From NCBI GenBank assembly GCA_031271045.1, contig JAISWO010000003.1:1-64000 (forward strand): a DNA stretch of 64,000 bases, in the 5' to 3' direction. The stretch's first letter is position 1, and every line of letters starts with the position of its first letter. Positions 34,712 to 42,602 of this stretch are shown here, piece by piece. Position numbers and translations under genes: made by a program. This DNA comes from Tannerellaceae bacterium. GTDB taxonomy: Bacteria; Bacteroidota; Bacteroidia; Bacteroidales; Tannerellaceae. Under the pieces are notes generated by a model. It ran no database searches, was not told where the DNA came from, and saw only the letters and a list, made by a program, of their open reading frames with translations.

Positions 34712-34932
34712 GTCTGAAATTTCTTTGCGGGCGTCCGAAAGTTAGTTGCGTGTGTCCGAAAGTAGGTTATGGGCGTCCGAAAGTGGGTTGCGGGCGTCCG
34801 AAAGTGGATTGTGGGCGTCTGAAAATGGGTTGCGTGTGTCCGAAAGTGGATTGTGGGCGTCCAAAAGTATGTTATGGGCGCCCGAAAATGATTTGCGTGC
34901 GCCCGAAAGTAAATTGCGGGCAATAATGGAGG
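34712..34932. repeat. tandem array of ten 21-bp units
   Basis: The GTCCGAAAG motif recurs at 34712, 34733, 34754, 34775, 34796, 34817, 34838, 34859, 34880 and 34901, always 21 bp apart, with consensus GGGCGTCCGAAAGTGGGTTGC. Variation is at two or three fixed positions. It lies directly behind the terminator of the EF-G-like gene and upstream of the hypothetical gene at 33941. It contains no gene. Confidence 0.88.
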
Positions 34933-34965
34933 CGTTTTGCCATGAGAAGAAGGGGGATCAAAGAA

Positions 34966-35001
34966 AACGGCCCGGAAAGTATCGGGACTTTCCGGGCCGT
35001 T
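34966..35001 (-). terminator. intrinsic terminator of the EF-G-like gene
   Basis: A perfect 15-bp GC-rich stem (34966-34980 with 34987-35001, 6-nt loop) is followed on the minus strand by TTTC. It lies 28 bp beyond the stop codon. Confidence 0.78.
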
Positions 35002-35029
35002 GACGTATGCCGGGGGAGAGGGACGGGGA

Positions 35030-37186
35030 TTAGTCGTCTTCCTGACTTTCGGCGTAGGCTTTGAGAAGTTTTTCCTGTACATCGGCAGGCACTAATTCGT
35101 AGGAGGCAAACTTCATGGTGAACGAAGCGCGCCCTCCGGTGATGGAACTGAGGGAGGTGGAGTAGGAGGACATTTCTTTTAGCGGTACTTTGGCCAGGAG
35201 TTTTTCGTATCCTTTTTCGCTGTTCATTCCCATGATGATGGACCGGCGTCCTTGCAGGTCGCTCATGACGTCGCCCAGGTAGTCGGAGGGTACGGAGACT
35301 TCAATGTCGTAGATGGGTTCCAGGATCTTTGGGCCGGCAGCCTTGAAGGCGGCGCTGAAGGCGTTGCGTCCGGCAAGCATGAAGGATATTTCGTTGCTGT
35401 CGACCGGGTGCATCTTGCCGTCGTAGACGATGATGCGGACGTCCCGGGCGTAGGAGCCGGTCAAGGGGCCTTGTTCCATACGTGCCATGACGCCTTTGAG
35501 GATGGCAGGCAGGAAGCGGGTGTCGATGGCGCCGCCAACGATGCAGTTTACGAATATCAGTTTGCCGCCCCATTCCAGGTCGATGGTTTGTGTATCGCGT
35601 ACGTTCATTTTGTATTCCTGGTTGCCGAAGCGATAGACGTCGGGAGCCGGCATACCTTCGTAATAGGGTTCGACGACAAGGTGTACTTCGCCGAATTGTC
35701 CGGCGCCTCCGGATTGTTTCTTGTGCCGGTAGTCGGCGCGGGCCGATTTGGTGATGGTTTCGCGGTAGGGGATTTTGGGTTCAATGAATTCGATGAATAT
35801 TTTCTCGTTGTGTTCCATTCTCCATTTCAGCGTGCGGAGGTGAAACTCGCCTTGGCCGGAGACAATGGTTTGCTTCAGTTCTTTGGACTGTTCGACGATC
35901 CAGGTTGGGTCTTCTTCGCGCATGCGGGTAAGGAGTTCGTTCATTTTTTCTGCGTCGGCTTCATTGACGGCTTTGATGGCGCGGCGGTATTTGGGGTTGG
36001 GATATTTGATAAAGTCGAAGGTGTAGTCGGCTCCTTTGCCGTTGAGGGTGTTGCCCCGGCGTACGTCTTTGAGCTTGACTGTGGCGCCGATATCTCCGGC
36101 CACGATTTCGGTTACGGGGTTGCGCGTCTGTCCGGCTACGGAGAATATCTGTGCGATGCGTTCTTTGGATCCGCGGTTGGCATTGAGCAGGTCGTCGCCT
36201 TCTTTGATCTTGCCGGATATGACTTTGAAGTAGGAGACTTGCCCGATATGGGGTTCGACGGTTGTCTTGAAGAAGAAAATGCTGGCCGGTCCGTTGGGAT
36301 CGGGTGCGATGTCTGTTCCGTCTGTTGTTTTCACGTGCGGCATGCGGTCGACCGCAGGCACGACGTTGCCCAGGAACTCAAGTGTGCGTCGTACGCACAT
36401 GTCTTTTCCTGCACAGACGCAGAAGACGGGAAACATACCGCGGCTGATCAACCCGGCGCTGATACCGGCGCGCAGTTCGTCTTCGCTCAGGGAGCCTTCT
36501 TCGAAGAATTTTTCCATCAACTGGTCGTCATGTTCGGCGGCGGCTTCCACCAGAGCGGCGTGCAGTTGGGTTGCCTTGTCTGCTTCGTCGTCCGGGATTT
36601 CCAATACTTCGGGTACGCCACCTTCCGGTTTCCAGCGATACATCTTCATCTTTAAGACATCTACGACGGCATTGAACAACGGCCCTTGATTGACGGGATA
36701 TTGTATCTGCACGATCTTACTTCCGAAGCGGTCCCGCAGTTGTGCGATTGTTCCGTCATAGTCTGCCGTTGCATTGTCGAGGTGGTTGGCGATGAATATA
36801 ACCGGTTTGCCGAACTGCTCCACGTAGCGGAGTTGATTGATGGTTCCTACTTCGATACCGTACTGTACGTTGAGCACCATCAGGGCTGTGTCGGTTACAT
36901 TCAGGGCCGATACGGCGCCTCCGATAAAGTCGTCGGAACCCGGGCAGTCGATGAAGTTCAGCTTCCGTTCTTGCCATTCTACACTGAAAACGGTCGAGAA
37001 TACCGAGTATCCATACTCTTTCTCAACCGGGAAATAGTCGCATACCGTATTGCTTGCTTCTACCGTACCGCGACGTTTTATAACTCCACCCTCGTAAAGC
37101 ATTGCTTCAGCGAGGGTGGTTTTCCCGGAGCCCGAACATCCCAGGATGGCAATGTTCTTGATCTCATTTGTTTGATATACTTTCAT
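35030..37186 (-). CDS. EF-G-like translation factor with altered GTPase motifs (EF-G2-like)
   Basis: The 718-residue protein has the whole EF-G domain order, with QSGGAGQFGEVHLVVEPY in domain IV and a C-terminal YSTSLSSITGGRASFTMKF. The P-loop is intact (GCSGSGKT, residues 16-23). The G3 motif reads DCPGSDDF (residues 80-87) in place of DTPGHVDF, so the catalytic His is Ser84. The G4 motif is NHLD (134-137) in place of NKxD. Known EF-G2 of Bacteroides thetaiotaomicron sustains translation during carbon limitation without GTP hydrolysis, and these changes fit that type rather than the housekeeping factor. The gene stands alone with its own terminator, outside the usual str operon. Assignment to that group is by motif and setting. 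Confidence 0.82.
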   Translation of the reverse strand: MKVYQTNEIKNIAILGCSGSGKTTLAEAMLYEGGVIKRRGTVEASNTVCDYFPVEKEYGYSVFSTVFSVEWQERKLNFIDCPGSDDFIGGAVSALNVTDTALMVLNVQYGIEVGTINQLRYVEQFGKPVIFIANHLDNATADYDGTIAQLRDRFGSKIVQIQYPVNQGPLFNAVVDVLKMKMYRWKPEGGVPEVLEIPDDEADKATQLHAALVEAAAEHDDQLMEKFFEEGSLSEDELRAGISAGLISRGMFPVFCVCAGKDMCVRRTLEFLGNVVPAVDRMPHVKTTDGTDIAPDPNGPASIFFFKTTVEPHIGQVSYFKVISGKIKEGDDLLNANRGSKERIAQIFSVAGQTRNPVTEIVAGDIGATVKLKDVRRGNTLNGKGADYTFDFIKYPNPKYRRAIKAVNEADAEKMNELLTRMREEDPTWIVEQSKELKQTIVSGQGEFHLRTLKWRMEHNEKIFIEFIEPKIPYRETITKSARADYRHKKQSGGAGQFGEVHLVVEPYYEGMPAPDVYRFGNQEYKMNVRDTQTIDLEWGGKLIFVNCIVGGAIDTRFLPAILKGVMARMEQGPLTGSYARDVRIIVYDGKMHPVDSNEISFMLAGRNAFSAAFKAAGPKILEPIYDIEVSVPSDYLGDVMSDLQGRRSIIMGMNSEKGYEKLLAKVPLKEMSSYSTSLSSITGGRASFTMKFASYELVPADVQEKLLKAYAESQEDD

Positions 37187-37248
37187 AATATCATGAATTT
37201 AATAAGGTATATAAAATATATGTTTGTTTCTTTCTTTTCAAAGGGGCG

Positions 37249-37278
37249 CAAATTAGGGATTGTCTCTGAGAAAAACAA
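37249..37278 (-). promoter_or_regulatory. possible promoter of the EF-G-like gene
   Basis: On the minus strand a TAATTTG -7-like box (37249-37255, one base short of consensus) lies about 20 bp after a TTG (within the ATTGTTTTTC stretch). The 5' leader of about 60 nt is A/T-rich. Weak support. Confidence 0.35.
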
Positions 37279-37316
37279 TTCCGGGATGCTGTTTCAGAAC
37301 ATTGCTGTACGACATA

Positions 37317-37763
37317 TTAATTCCGGATTAATAACCGTATGCGGCGGATGATTTCCGGAAGGGAAGCCTCTACGGCCGGGCTCAGTTCGACGCCTAATTC
37401 GCCGATGTCGCCTGCGGAGACAACCAGCAGGTCTACTTCCGGATGATGCCCGCAGAGTATCATGGCTTCTATCATGTCGCGCAGACCGATCTCGTGAGCG
37501 CTCATCAGCGGAGGGTAATCAGTTGCATAGCGCGGACGGATATGCCGGATGGCGCCCGGAGGATGGTGGTCGAGCGTGGCGTCTACCAGGATGATACGGT
37601 CGTATTCCTGCAACCGGCCCAGCAGATGAAGACCTCCGGTTCCGCCGTCGAGCAGGTCTATATCCGGAGGCAGGGTTTCTTTTTCGAGGGCGCGTATGGC
37701 GTGGATACCTACGCCTTCGTCCTTTAGCAGGAGGTTGCCGATGCCCAGTACGAGTGTTTTCAT
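37317..37763 (-). CDS. hyaD: hydrogenase maturation protease (HyaD/HybD-like)
   Basis: This 148-residue endopeptidase removes the C-terminal extension of the large subunit after Ni insertion. Signature features are GIGNLLLKDEGVGIHAI (the first Ni-ligand Glu), IILVDATLDH (Asp) and SAHEIGLRDM (His). It is encoded last in the hydrogenase operon and overlaps the cytochrome b gene by 4 bp. Its target, ending DPCLACAVH followed by 15 residues, is encoded upstream in the same operon. No other protease gene is nearby. It is the shortest gene of the operon and has standard length for the family. Confidence 0.9.
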   Translation of the reverse strand: MKTLVLGIGNLLLKDEGVGIHAIRALEKETLPPDIDLLDGGTGGLHLLGRLQEYDRIILVDATLDHHPPGAIRHIRPRYATDYPPLMSAHEIGLRDMIEAMILCGHHPEVDLLVVSAGDIGELGVELSPAVEASLPEIIRRIRLLIRN

Positions 37764-38506
37764 ACGTGTTCTTTGTGGTGTACGGACTTGGTGATTTTCT
37801 CTACCGTTTCGGCTATCTCTTCTTCCGTAGCGAGTTCTTCCTCGATGAATTTCCAGCCGCCAATCATGGACGAGGTGACGCCGTGCCGCTCAATATAATC
37901 GTGATAGAAGACTAAGTACACATGGATAATGGAAAAGAGAATGAAGAACCACATAAGGAAATGATGCACCTGCCGCGCAATCAGGTCGCCTCCCATCAGG
38001 GGAACAATCCAGGCAAAGAGCTTCGGAAACCAGGCATTGCTCATCTTGGCGTATAGCCCGAAGCCGGTGATGCACTGAAGGGCGAAGGCGCCGAAGAAGG
38101 CAAAGTAAATCACGCTGGCCAGCGTATTATGCCCGATGGTATCGACCGGTTTGTTCTTCAGCATCAGGATGTCTACGCGGATGACGTCGAACAGCTCTTT
38201 CCACTGGGATTTTTTCAGGGGAATGTAATTGCGCCAGTTGGCATAGCGGTTCCCTGCGAATCCCCAATAGATACGGAAGGCAAAGTTGAACAGGAACACA
38301 TACGCCACCGCAAAGTGGATAAAGCGGATGATACCGAACCAGTAACTGAAGTTCGCCTCAGTCGTAGACAGAATGGCTACCGGCTCGGCGATCGCATAGC
38401 CCGTAAGGCAGAGGAGAACGATACAAAGGGCGTTCAGCCAGTGGTAGAGGCGTACGGGAAGTTCCCATACGTAGATCTCTCTTAACAGTAATCTGCGACT
38501 TCTCAT
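37760..38506 (-). CDS. hyaC: [NiFe] hydrogenase cytochrome b subunit (HyaC-like)
   Basis: The 248-residue membrane protein passes electrons from the hydrogenase to quinone. It has the expected opening (VWELPVRLYHWLNALCIVLLCLTGY, with heme-ligand His in YHW), a second hydrophobic helix (FIHFAVAYVFLF), a third (ASVIYFAFFGAFALQCITGFGLY) and a fourth near the C terminus (QVHHFLMWFFILFSIIHVYLVFYHD) with several His that could ligate haems. A charged C-terminal tail follows. It overlaps the maturation protease start by 4 bp and follows the large subunit by 12 bp, so all are one operon. Confidence 0.9.
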   Translation of the reverse strand: MRSRRLLLREIYVWELPVRLYHWLNALCIVLLCLTGYAIAEPVAILSTTEANFSYWFGIIRFIHFAVAYVFLFNFAFRIYWGFAGNRYANWRNYIPLKKSQWKELFDVIRVDILMLKNKPVDTIGHNTLASVIYFAFFGAFALQCITGFGLYAKMSNAWFPKLFAWIVPLMGGDLIARQVHHFLMWFFILFSIIHVYLVFYHDYIERHGVTSSMIGGWKFIEEELATEEEIAETVEKITKSVHHKEHV

Positions 38507-38518
38507 AACCGGGGAGGA

Positions 38519-40240
38519 TTAAAAGGTGTCAATCTGATGCACATACTTCCCTTCTTCGTCGTACAGATGGACGGCGCAGGCCAGGCAGGGATCGAAGGAG
38601 TGAATGGTACGCAGGATCTCGAGCGGCTGCTCAGGATCGTGCACCGGCGTATGGATCAGCGCCGATTCGTAGGCCGACAAGACGCCTTGGGCATCGCGGG
38701 GCGAGGCGTTCCACGTAGACGGTACGACCATCTGGTAGTTCCCGACCTGTCGGTCTTTGATCACCACGAAGTGCGCCAGCGCTCCGCGGGGAGCTTCGCT
38801 GAGGCCTACTCCGCGCGCTTCGTCCGGCCAAAGCTTGGGCGACCAGAGCGTATGGTTCACCATGCGCGAATCGCCATAGCGGAGGTTCTCCATCAGTTTG
38901 TCGAAGATGTCGAGCGCCCAGTCGGCCGTAAGGAGCGTCTCAAGCGCGCGTGCGGCGGTGCGCCCCAGGGTGGAATAGAGCGCTTCGAGCGGGAGGTTGA
39001 GCTTCTTCAGCGTATCGTCTATCAGGGACTTCTGCGGTTCTTTGCCGGCGGCGTAGGCCACGATCATCCGCGCCAGCGGCCCGACTTCCATCGGTTCGTC
39101 TTTCCAGCGCGGGGTTTTTATCCAACTGTATTTATCTCCTGTGTCGAGGTGAGTGTAAGGGGGCTTCGGGCCGGTATAATTCAGGCGGGTTTCGCCCTTG
39201 AAGGGATGCAATCCGGCCTGGTCTCCTTCCTGATAGGCATACCAGGAATGGTAGATGTATTCTTTGATCTGGTCGGGCGAATGAGCATCGACGGGATGCA
39301 CCCGGCTCAGGTCGCGGCCCAGCACAATGCCGCGAGGCATCAGGTAGTTTCCCACGTCGCCGTATTCGGCCATCGGGAAGTCGCCATAGGAGAGGTAATT
39401 GCTTATGCCGCCGCCGATCCGGCTCCAGTCCTCTTTGTAGGCTTCGGCAATGAGCAGGAGGTCGGGGATGTAGACCTGTTCGATGAACGTTTTTGCTTCA
39501 TCCAGCTTTTGTTTGACGAAGGCGAGGCGTTCGGAGTTGATGGCGTTCGGTTCGTGCAGGTTGATGCTGCAAGGCATACCGCCGACCACGAAGTTGGGAT
39601 GCGGGTTTTTCCCGCCGAAGACGGTATGTATCTTCACCACCTCCTTCTGCCATTCGAGCGCTTCCAGGTAGTGGGCCACGGCCACGAGGTTTTGTTCCGG
39701 CCTAAGCTTATAGGCGGGATGGCCCCAGTATCCGTTAGAGAAGATGCCCAACTGTCCGCTTCCGACGAAGCGGCCGATGCGCGATTGTATGGCGGCGAAG
39801 TATCCTTCGGAGCTTTTCGGCCAGGGTGACAGGCTTTGCGCCAGGCGGGCGGCGGCGGCCGGGTCGGCTTTCAGCGAGGAGACGACGTCTACCCAGTCCA
39901 GCGCATGGAGGTGATAGAAATGCACCACATGGTCGTGCATATAGAGCGTGGCGATCATCAGGTTGCGTACCAGTTCGGCGCTTGGCGGGACAACGATCCC
40001 CAGCGCATTCTCCACCGCCCTGACGCTGCACAGCGAATGGGTCGAGGTGCATACGCCGCATACGCGCCCAACAAAAGCCCAGGCGTCGCGCGGGTCGCGT
40101 CCGTTGACGATCGTTTCGATGCCGCGCACCATCGTACCCGAGCTGAAGGCATCCTTCACGCGGCCATCTTCTATTTCGGCTTCGATCCGGAGATGGCCTT
40201 CTATTCTGGTAACCGGATCGACAACGATTCTTTCACTCAT
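38519..40240 (-). CDS. hyaB: [NiFe] hydrogenase large subunit (membrane-bound, group 1)
   Basis: This 573-residue protein carries the Ni-Fe active site. The N-terminal motif is RVCGVCTSTHSLCSVRAVE (residues about 57-75). The C-terminal motif is DPCLACAVH, with both Cys of the second pair, followed by LYDEEGKYVHQIDTF, the 15-residue extension removed by the HyaD-type protease. The central region has standard segments such as VKIHTVFGGKNPHPNFVVGGMPC. It overlaps the small subunit gene by 8 bp. All active-site Cys residues are present, so the enzyme should be active. H2 uptake with electrons to quinone is the likely role. Confidence 0.96.
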   Translation of the reverse strand: MSERIVVDPVTRIEGHLRIEAEIEDGRVKDAFSSGTMVRGIETIVNGRDPRDAWAFVGRVCGVCTSTHSLCSVRAVENALGIVVPPSAELVRNLMIATLYMHDHVVHFYHLHALDWVDVVSSLKADPAAAARLAQSLSPWPKSSEGYFAAIQSRIGRFVGSGQLGIFSNGYWGHPAYKLRPEQNLVAVAHYLEALEWQKEVVKIHTVFGGKNPHPNFVVGGMPCSINLHEPNAINSERLAFVKQKLDEAKTFIEQVYIPDLLLIAEAYKEDWSRIGGGISNYLSYGDFPMAEYGDVGNYLMPRGIVLGRDLSRVHPVDAHSPDQIKEYIYHSWYAYQEGDQAGLHPFKGETRLNYTGPKPPYTHLDTGDKYSWIKTPRWKDEPMEVGPLARMIVAYAAGKEPQKSLIDDTLKKLNLPLEALYSTLGRTAARALETLLTADWALDIFDKLMENLRYGDSRMVNHTLWSPKLWPDEARGVGLSEAPRGALAHFVVIKDRQVGNYQMVVPSTWNASPRDAQGVLSAYESALIHTPVHDPEQPLEILRTIHSFDPCLACAVHLYDEEGKYVHQIDTF

Positions 40241-41315
40241 TGCTTTTGTTTTCGATTAATTGTTTTTTGCGGATATTGGTTGCCACGGCGTGTGCTGCGA
40301 TGCCGGCCACGGTGATGCCGCCCACGATCAGTCCGATCTGGTCGGCCGTCGCTTCGATGCCGAAGCCTTTCACGCCGGGATTATGCTTGTAGAACGGGCT
40401 GTTGTCCCAGAAGTTGGCTTCGCTGCATCCGATGCAGGGATGTCCGCTCTGGATGGGGTAGCTTACGCCTTCGTTCCACTTGATGATGCCGCAGGCATTG
40501 TAGGTATTGGGGCCTTTGCAGCCGACTTTGTAGAGGCAGTAGCCTTTGTTGGCGTTGTCGTCGTCGAAGCTTTCGACAAACAATCCGGCGTCGAAGTTGG
40601 CGCGCCGGTAGCAGGTGTCGTGCACCCTTCGCGAGTAGAAGGCTTTGGGACGCCCCAGGCCGTCGAGCTGCGGTATGCCTTCGAAGGTGAGCATGTGGAC
40701 AATAATGCCGGCCATCACCTCGGCGATAGGCGGGCATCCCTGTACGTTGATGATGGGCTTCGAACGGAGGATGCGGTGAATGGGCTTTGCCCCGGTAGGA
40801 TTGGGATTGGCTGCCTGGACGCATCCCGACGAGGCGCAATTGCCCCAGGCGATGACAGCCCGTGCGCCCGCAGCCGCTTCGTCCACGATCTGGCGGGCGG
40901 AGCGTCCGCCGATGCAGCAGCAGGCTTCGTTTGCGGTCGGGACGGAACCTTCGATCATCAGGAGATATTCATTCCGGTACTTCTGCATCGTATCCCGCAG
41001 CGCGGCTTCGGCCTGGTGACCGGCTGCCGCCATGAGCGTCTCCGAATAGTCCAGCGAGATGCGGTCGAGAAGCAACGTCGCCACCACCGGGTGCGACGAG
41101 CGGAGGAAGGACTCGCTGCAGCAGGTACATTCTTGCAGATGCAGCCAGACGACCGGCAGCCGCGGTTTCACCTCCAGCGCGTTCGCCACCTGTGCCGCGC
41201 CGCTCTGCTGGAGTCCCATCCAGGCCGCCATAGTGGTGCAGAACTTCAGGAAATCCCTTCGCGAGACGCCCCTGGCGGCACATTCTTCATAAACGGAAAG
41301 TCTTTTTTCTTCCAT
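40233..41315 (-). CDS. hyaA: [NiFe] hydrogenase small subunit with Tat signal
   Basis: This 360-residue protein carries the Fe-S clusters that link the active site to the membrane. The N-terminal Tat motif is SRRDFLKF (residues about 18-25) followed by a hydrophobic stretch. The proximal-cluster Cys is in LQECTCCSESF, and further Cys residues lie in EACCCIGG, GCPPIAEV, and SGHPCIGCSEANFWD. The last 45 residues include a hydrophobic helix (IGLIVGGITVAGIAAHAVA) that anchors the complex in the membrane. It is the first gene of the operon. The Tat signal means the enzyme faces the periplasm. Typical order of genes: small, large, cytochrome b, protease. Confidence 0.95.
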   Translation of the reverse strand: MEEKRLSVYEECAARGVSRRDFLKFCTTMAAWMGLQQSGAAQVANALEVKPRLPVVWLHLQECTCCSESFLRSSHPVVATLLLDRISLDYSETLMAAAGHQAEAALRDTMQKYRNEYLLMIEGSVPTANEACCCIGGRSARQIVDEAAAGARAVIAWGNCASSGCVQAANPNPTGAKPIHRILRSKPIINVQGCPPIAEVMAGIIVHMLTFEGIPQLDGLGRPKAFYSRRVHDTCYRRANFDAGLFVESFDDDNANKGYCLYKVGCKGPNTYNACGIIKWNEGVSYPIQSGHPCIGCSEANFWDNSPFYKHNPGVKGFGIEATADQIGLIVGGITVAGIAAHAVATNIRKKQLIENKSNE

Positions 41316-41395
41316 GATTAAGATGATTATTTAAATACATTCGAGTCTTTTTCTTCATCAGGTTTCACACCAATTGGTTTCAAACACGATTTCTG

Positions 41396-41403
41396 CAAAG
41401 TTA
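41396..41403 (-). promoter_or_regulatory. possible -7 box of the hydrogenase operon
   Basis: Read on the minus strand the bases are TAACTTTG, matching TAnnTTTG, about 80 bp before the small subunit ATG. The -33 region is only weakly matched, so activation by another factor is possible. Confidence 0.4.
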
Positions 41404-41530
41404 GAATTATTTCCCATAAATCGCACTCTTTTTAATCATTCTCTCCCTGCCGGCAAGGTCGCAGCTCAAAAAACAAACCCGCGCCGACTTGTTACGGTTG
41501 GAATTTTTGGCAAAATAAAACCTTTGACCC

Positions 41531-41718
41531 TTGCTCTGTCGGAGCAAAGGGTAAAATAAAAATTCTACCTCTTGCTCTGTCGGAGCAAAGGGTAAAACAA
41601 AAATTCTGCCTCTTGTTACTGTCGGAGCAAGGGCTAAAACAAAAATTCTGCCTCTTGCTCTGTCGGAGCAAGGGGTAAAACAAAAAATTAGCCTCTTGTT
41701 ACTGTCGGAGCAAGGGAA
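41531..41718. repeat. array of five about 41-bp units carrying TTGCTC/GAGCAA hairpins
   Basis: Starting points TTG(C/T)... occur at 41531, 41572, 41613, 41655 and 41696, spaced 41, 41, 42 and 41 bp. In three units TTGCTC-TGTCG-GAGCAA is a perfect 6-bp stem with a 5-nt loop. In two others the left arm is TTGTTAC and pairs less well. After the stem each unit has AAGGG(G/C)TAAAA, then a run of A and ATTCTGCCTC. The array lies between the divergent hydrogenase and sigma-factor operons, about 215 bp from the hydrogenase ATG. Confidence 0.82.
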
Positions 41719-41875
41719 TTATTAAATTTTGTATCCCCGGCGCCGGCCGGAACGAAGGGACGACAGCTTTATCTTCCTGAAGGGAGGCTATCTGAGGGGA
41801 AGCGGATCGTCTGTCTGCCTGCCGTCCTTAAAAATACTTGAGAAAACCGAAAAAAGATGAGTACAAAAACCTCAC

Positions 41876-41883
41876 TATATTTG
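41876..41883 (+). promoter_or_regulatory. possible -7 box of the sigma/FecR operon
   Basis: TATATTTG matches TAnnTTTG exactly and lies 35 bp before the ATG chosen at 41919. It argues against translation starting at 41838. No clean -33 box is visible at the expected distance. Confidence 0.45.
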
Positions 41884-41918
41884 TCTTCCTGATATTAGAC
41901 ACATCCCTACATGGTAAT

Positions 41919-42545
41919 ATGATGAACAAACGAAACGAGGCACAGAGAAATAAGGATCTTTGGGACAGGATCTTGTCCGGCGACGATGAGGCTTTTGCCA
42001 CACTGTACTCTCTCTATGCAGACAAACTCTATTCCTACGGGCTTCGTTTTACCTTCAACCAGGAATTGGTGAAGGATTGTGTACAGGAGATTTTTATCAA
42101 ACTCTATACCGGAAGGAAACGACTGAATCAGGTGGAAAACGTAAAAACCTACCTGATGAGTTCTATGAAAAACATCCTGTTCAATTACTTCAAGAAAGAA
42201 AACAGTCATTATCAGATTGACTCCATCGAACCGATCTTCTATACCGAATTTACGGGCGAAAGCCGGCTGATCGAATCGGAACAATTGTACGCACAAAAGA
42301 AGAAGATAGCGCAAATGTTGAAACACCTCACCCCACGACAACGGGAAGCGCTCTATTATCGCTTTGAAGAAGATCTGTCGTATGAGGAAATATGCCAACT
42401 GATGCAAATGAACTATCAGTCGGTACGCAACCTGATCTATCGCACCCTCCTTAAAATCAGAACTACGGTGGAGGAGGTGAACCATGAGATCGAAAAAACG
42501 CCGGTCTCGCAAAACGAACCCCTTCACCTCCGGATCAAATTGTGA
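41919..42545 (+). CDS. ECF-type RNA polymerase sigma factor
   Basis: The start is the ATG at 41919; upstream codons would begin in front of the promoter. The 208-residue protein has a sigma region 2 (WDRILSGDDEAFATLYSLYADKLYSYG, with DCVQEIFIKLY), a linker, and a region 4 helix-turn-helix near residue 150-190 (RQREALYYRFEEDLSYEEICQLM then YQSVRNLIYRTLLKIR). The family is the FecI/SusC-linked ECF group of Bacteroidota. It is followed 57 bp later by a FecR anti-sigma gene and then SusC and SusD, so it is expected to switch the cassette on when the outer-membrane transporter meets its ligand. Confidence 0.9.
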   Translation: MMNKRNEAQRNKDLWDRILSGDDEAFATLYSLYADKLYSYGLRFTFNQELVKDCVQEIFIKLYTGRKRLNQVENVKTYLMSSMKNILFNYFKKENSHYQIDSIEPIFYTEFTGESRLIESEQLYAQKKKIAQMLKHLTPRQREALYYRFEEDLSYEEICQLMQMNYQSVRNLIYRTLLKIRTTVEEVNHEIEKTPVSQNEPLHLRIKL

Positions 42546-42602
42546 TGAGTACAGAATAGTGAAAATAATGTCTCTATATATAGATTAAAAGTTTAAATGT
42601 AA

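Noticed and set aside
34712..34932. Could the 21-bp or 42-bp arrays be CRISPR arrays
   Set aside because: Units are contiguous without unique spacers, and no cas gene is present.
35252..36655. 467-residue plus-strand frame antisense to the EF-G-like gene
   Set aside because: The codon pattern is the reverse complement of a conserved gene with clear motifs. The same applies to long antisense frames in secA (29760-31016), TerL (4268-5284), the hydrogenase large subunit (38537-39829) and hypF (55020-56183).
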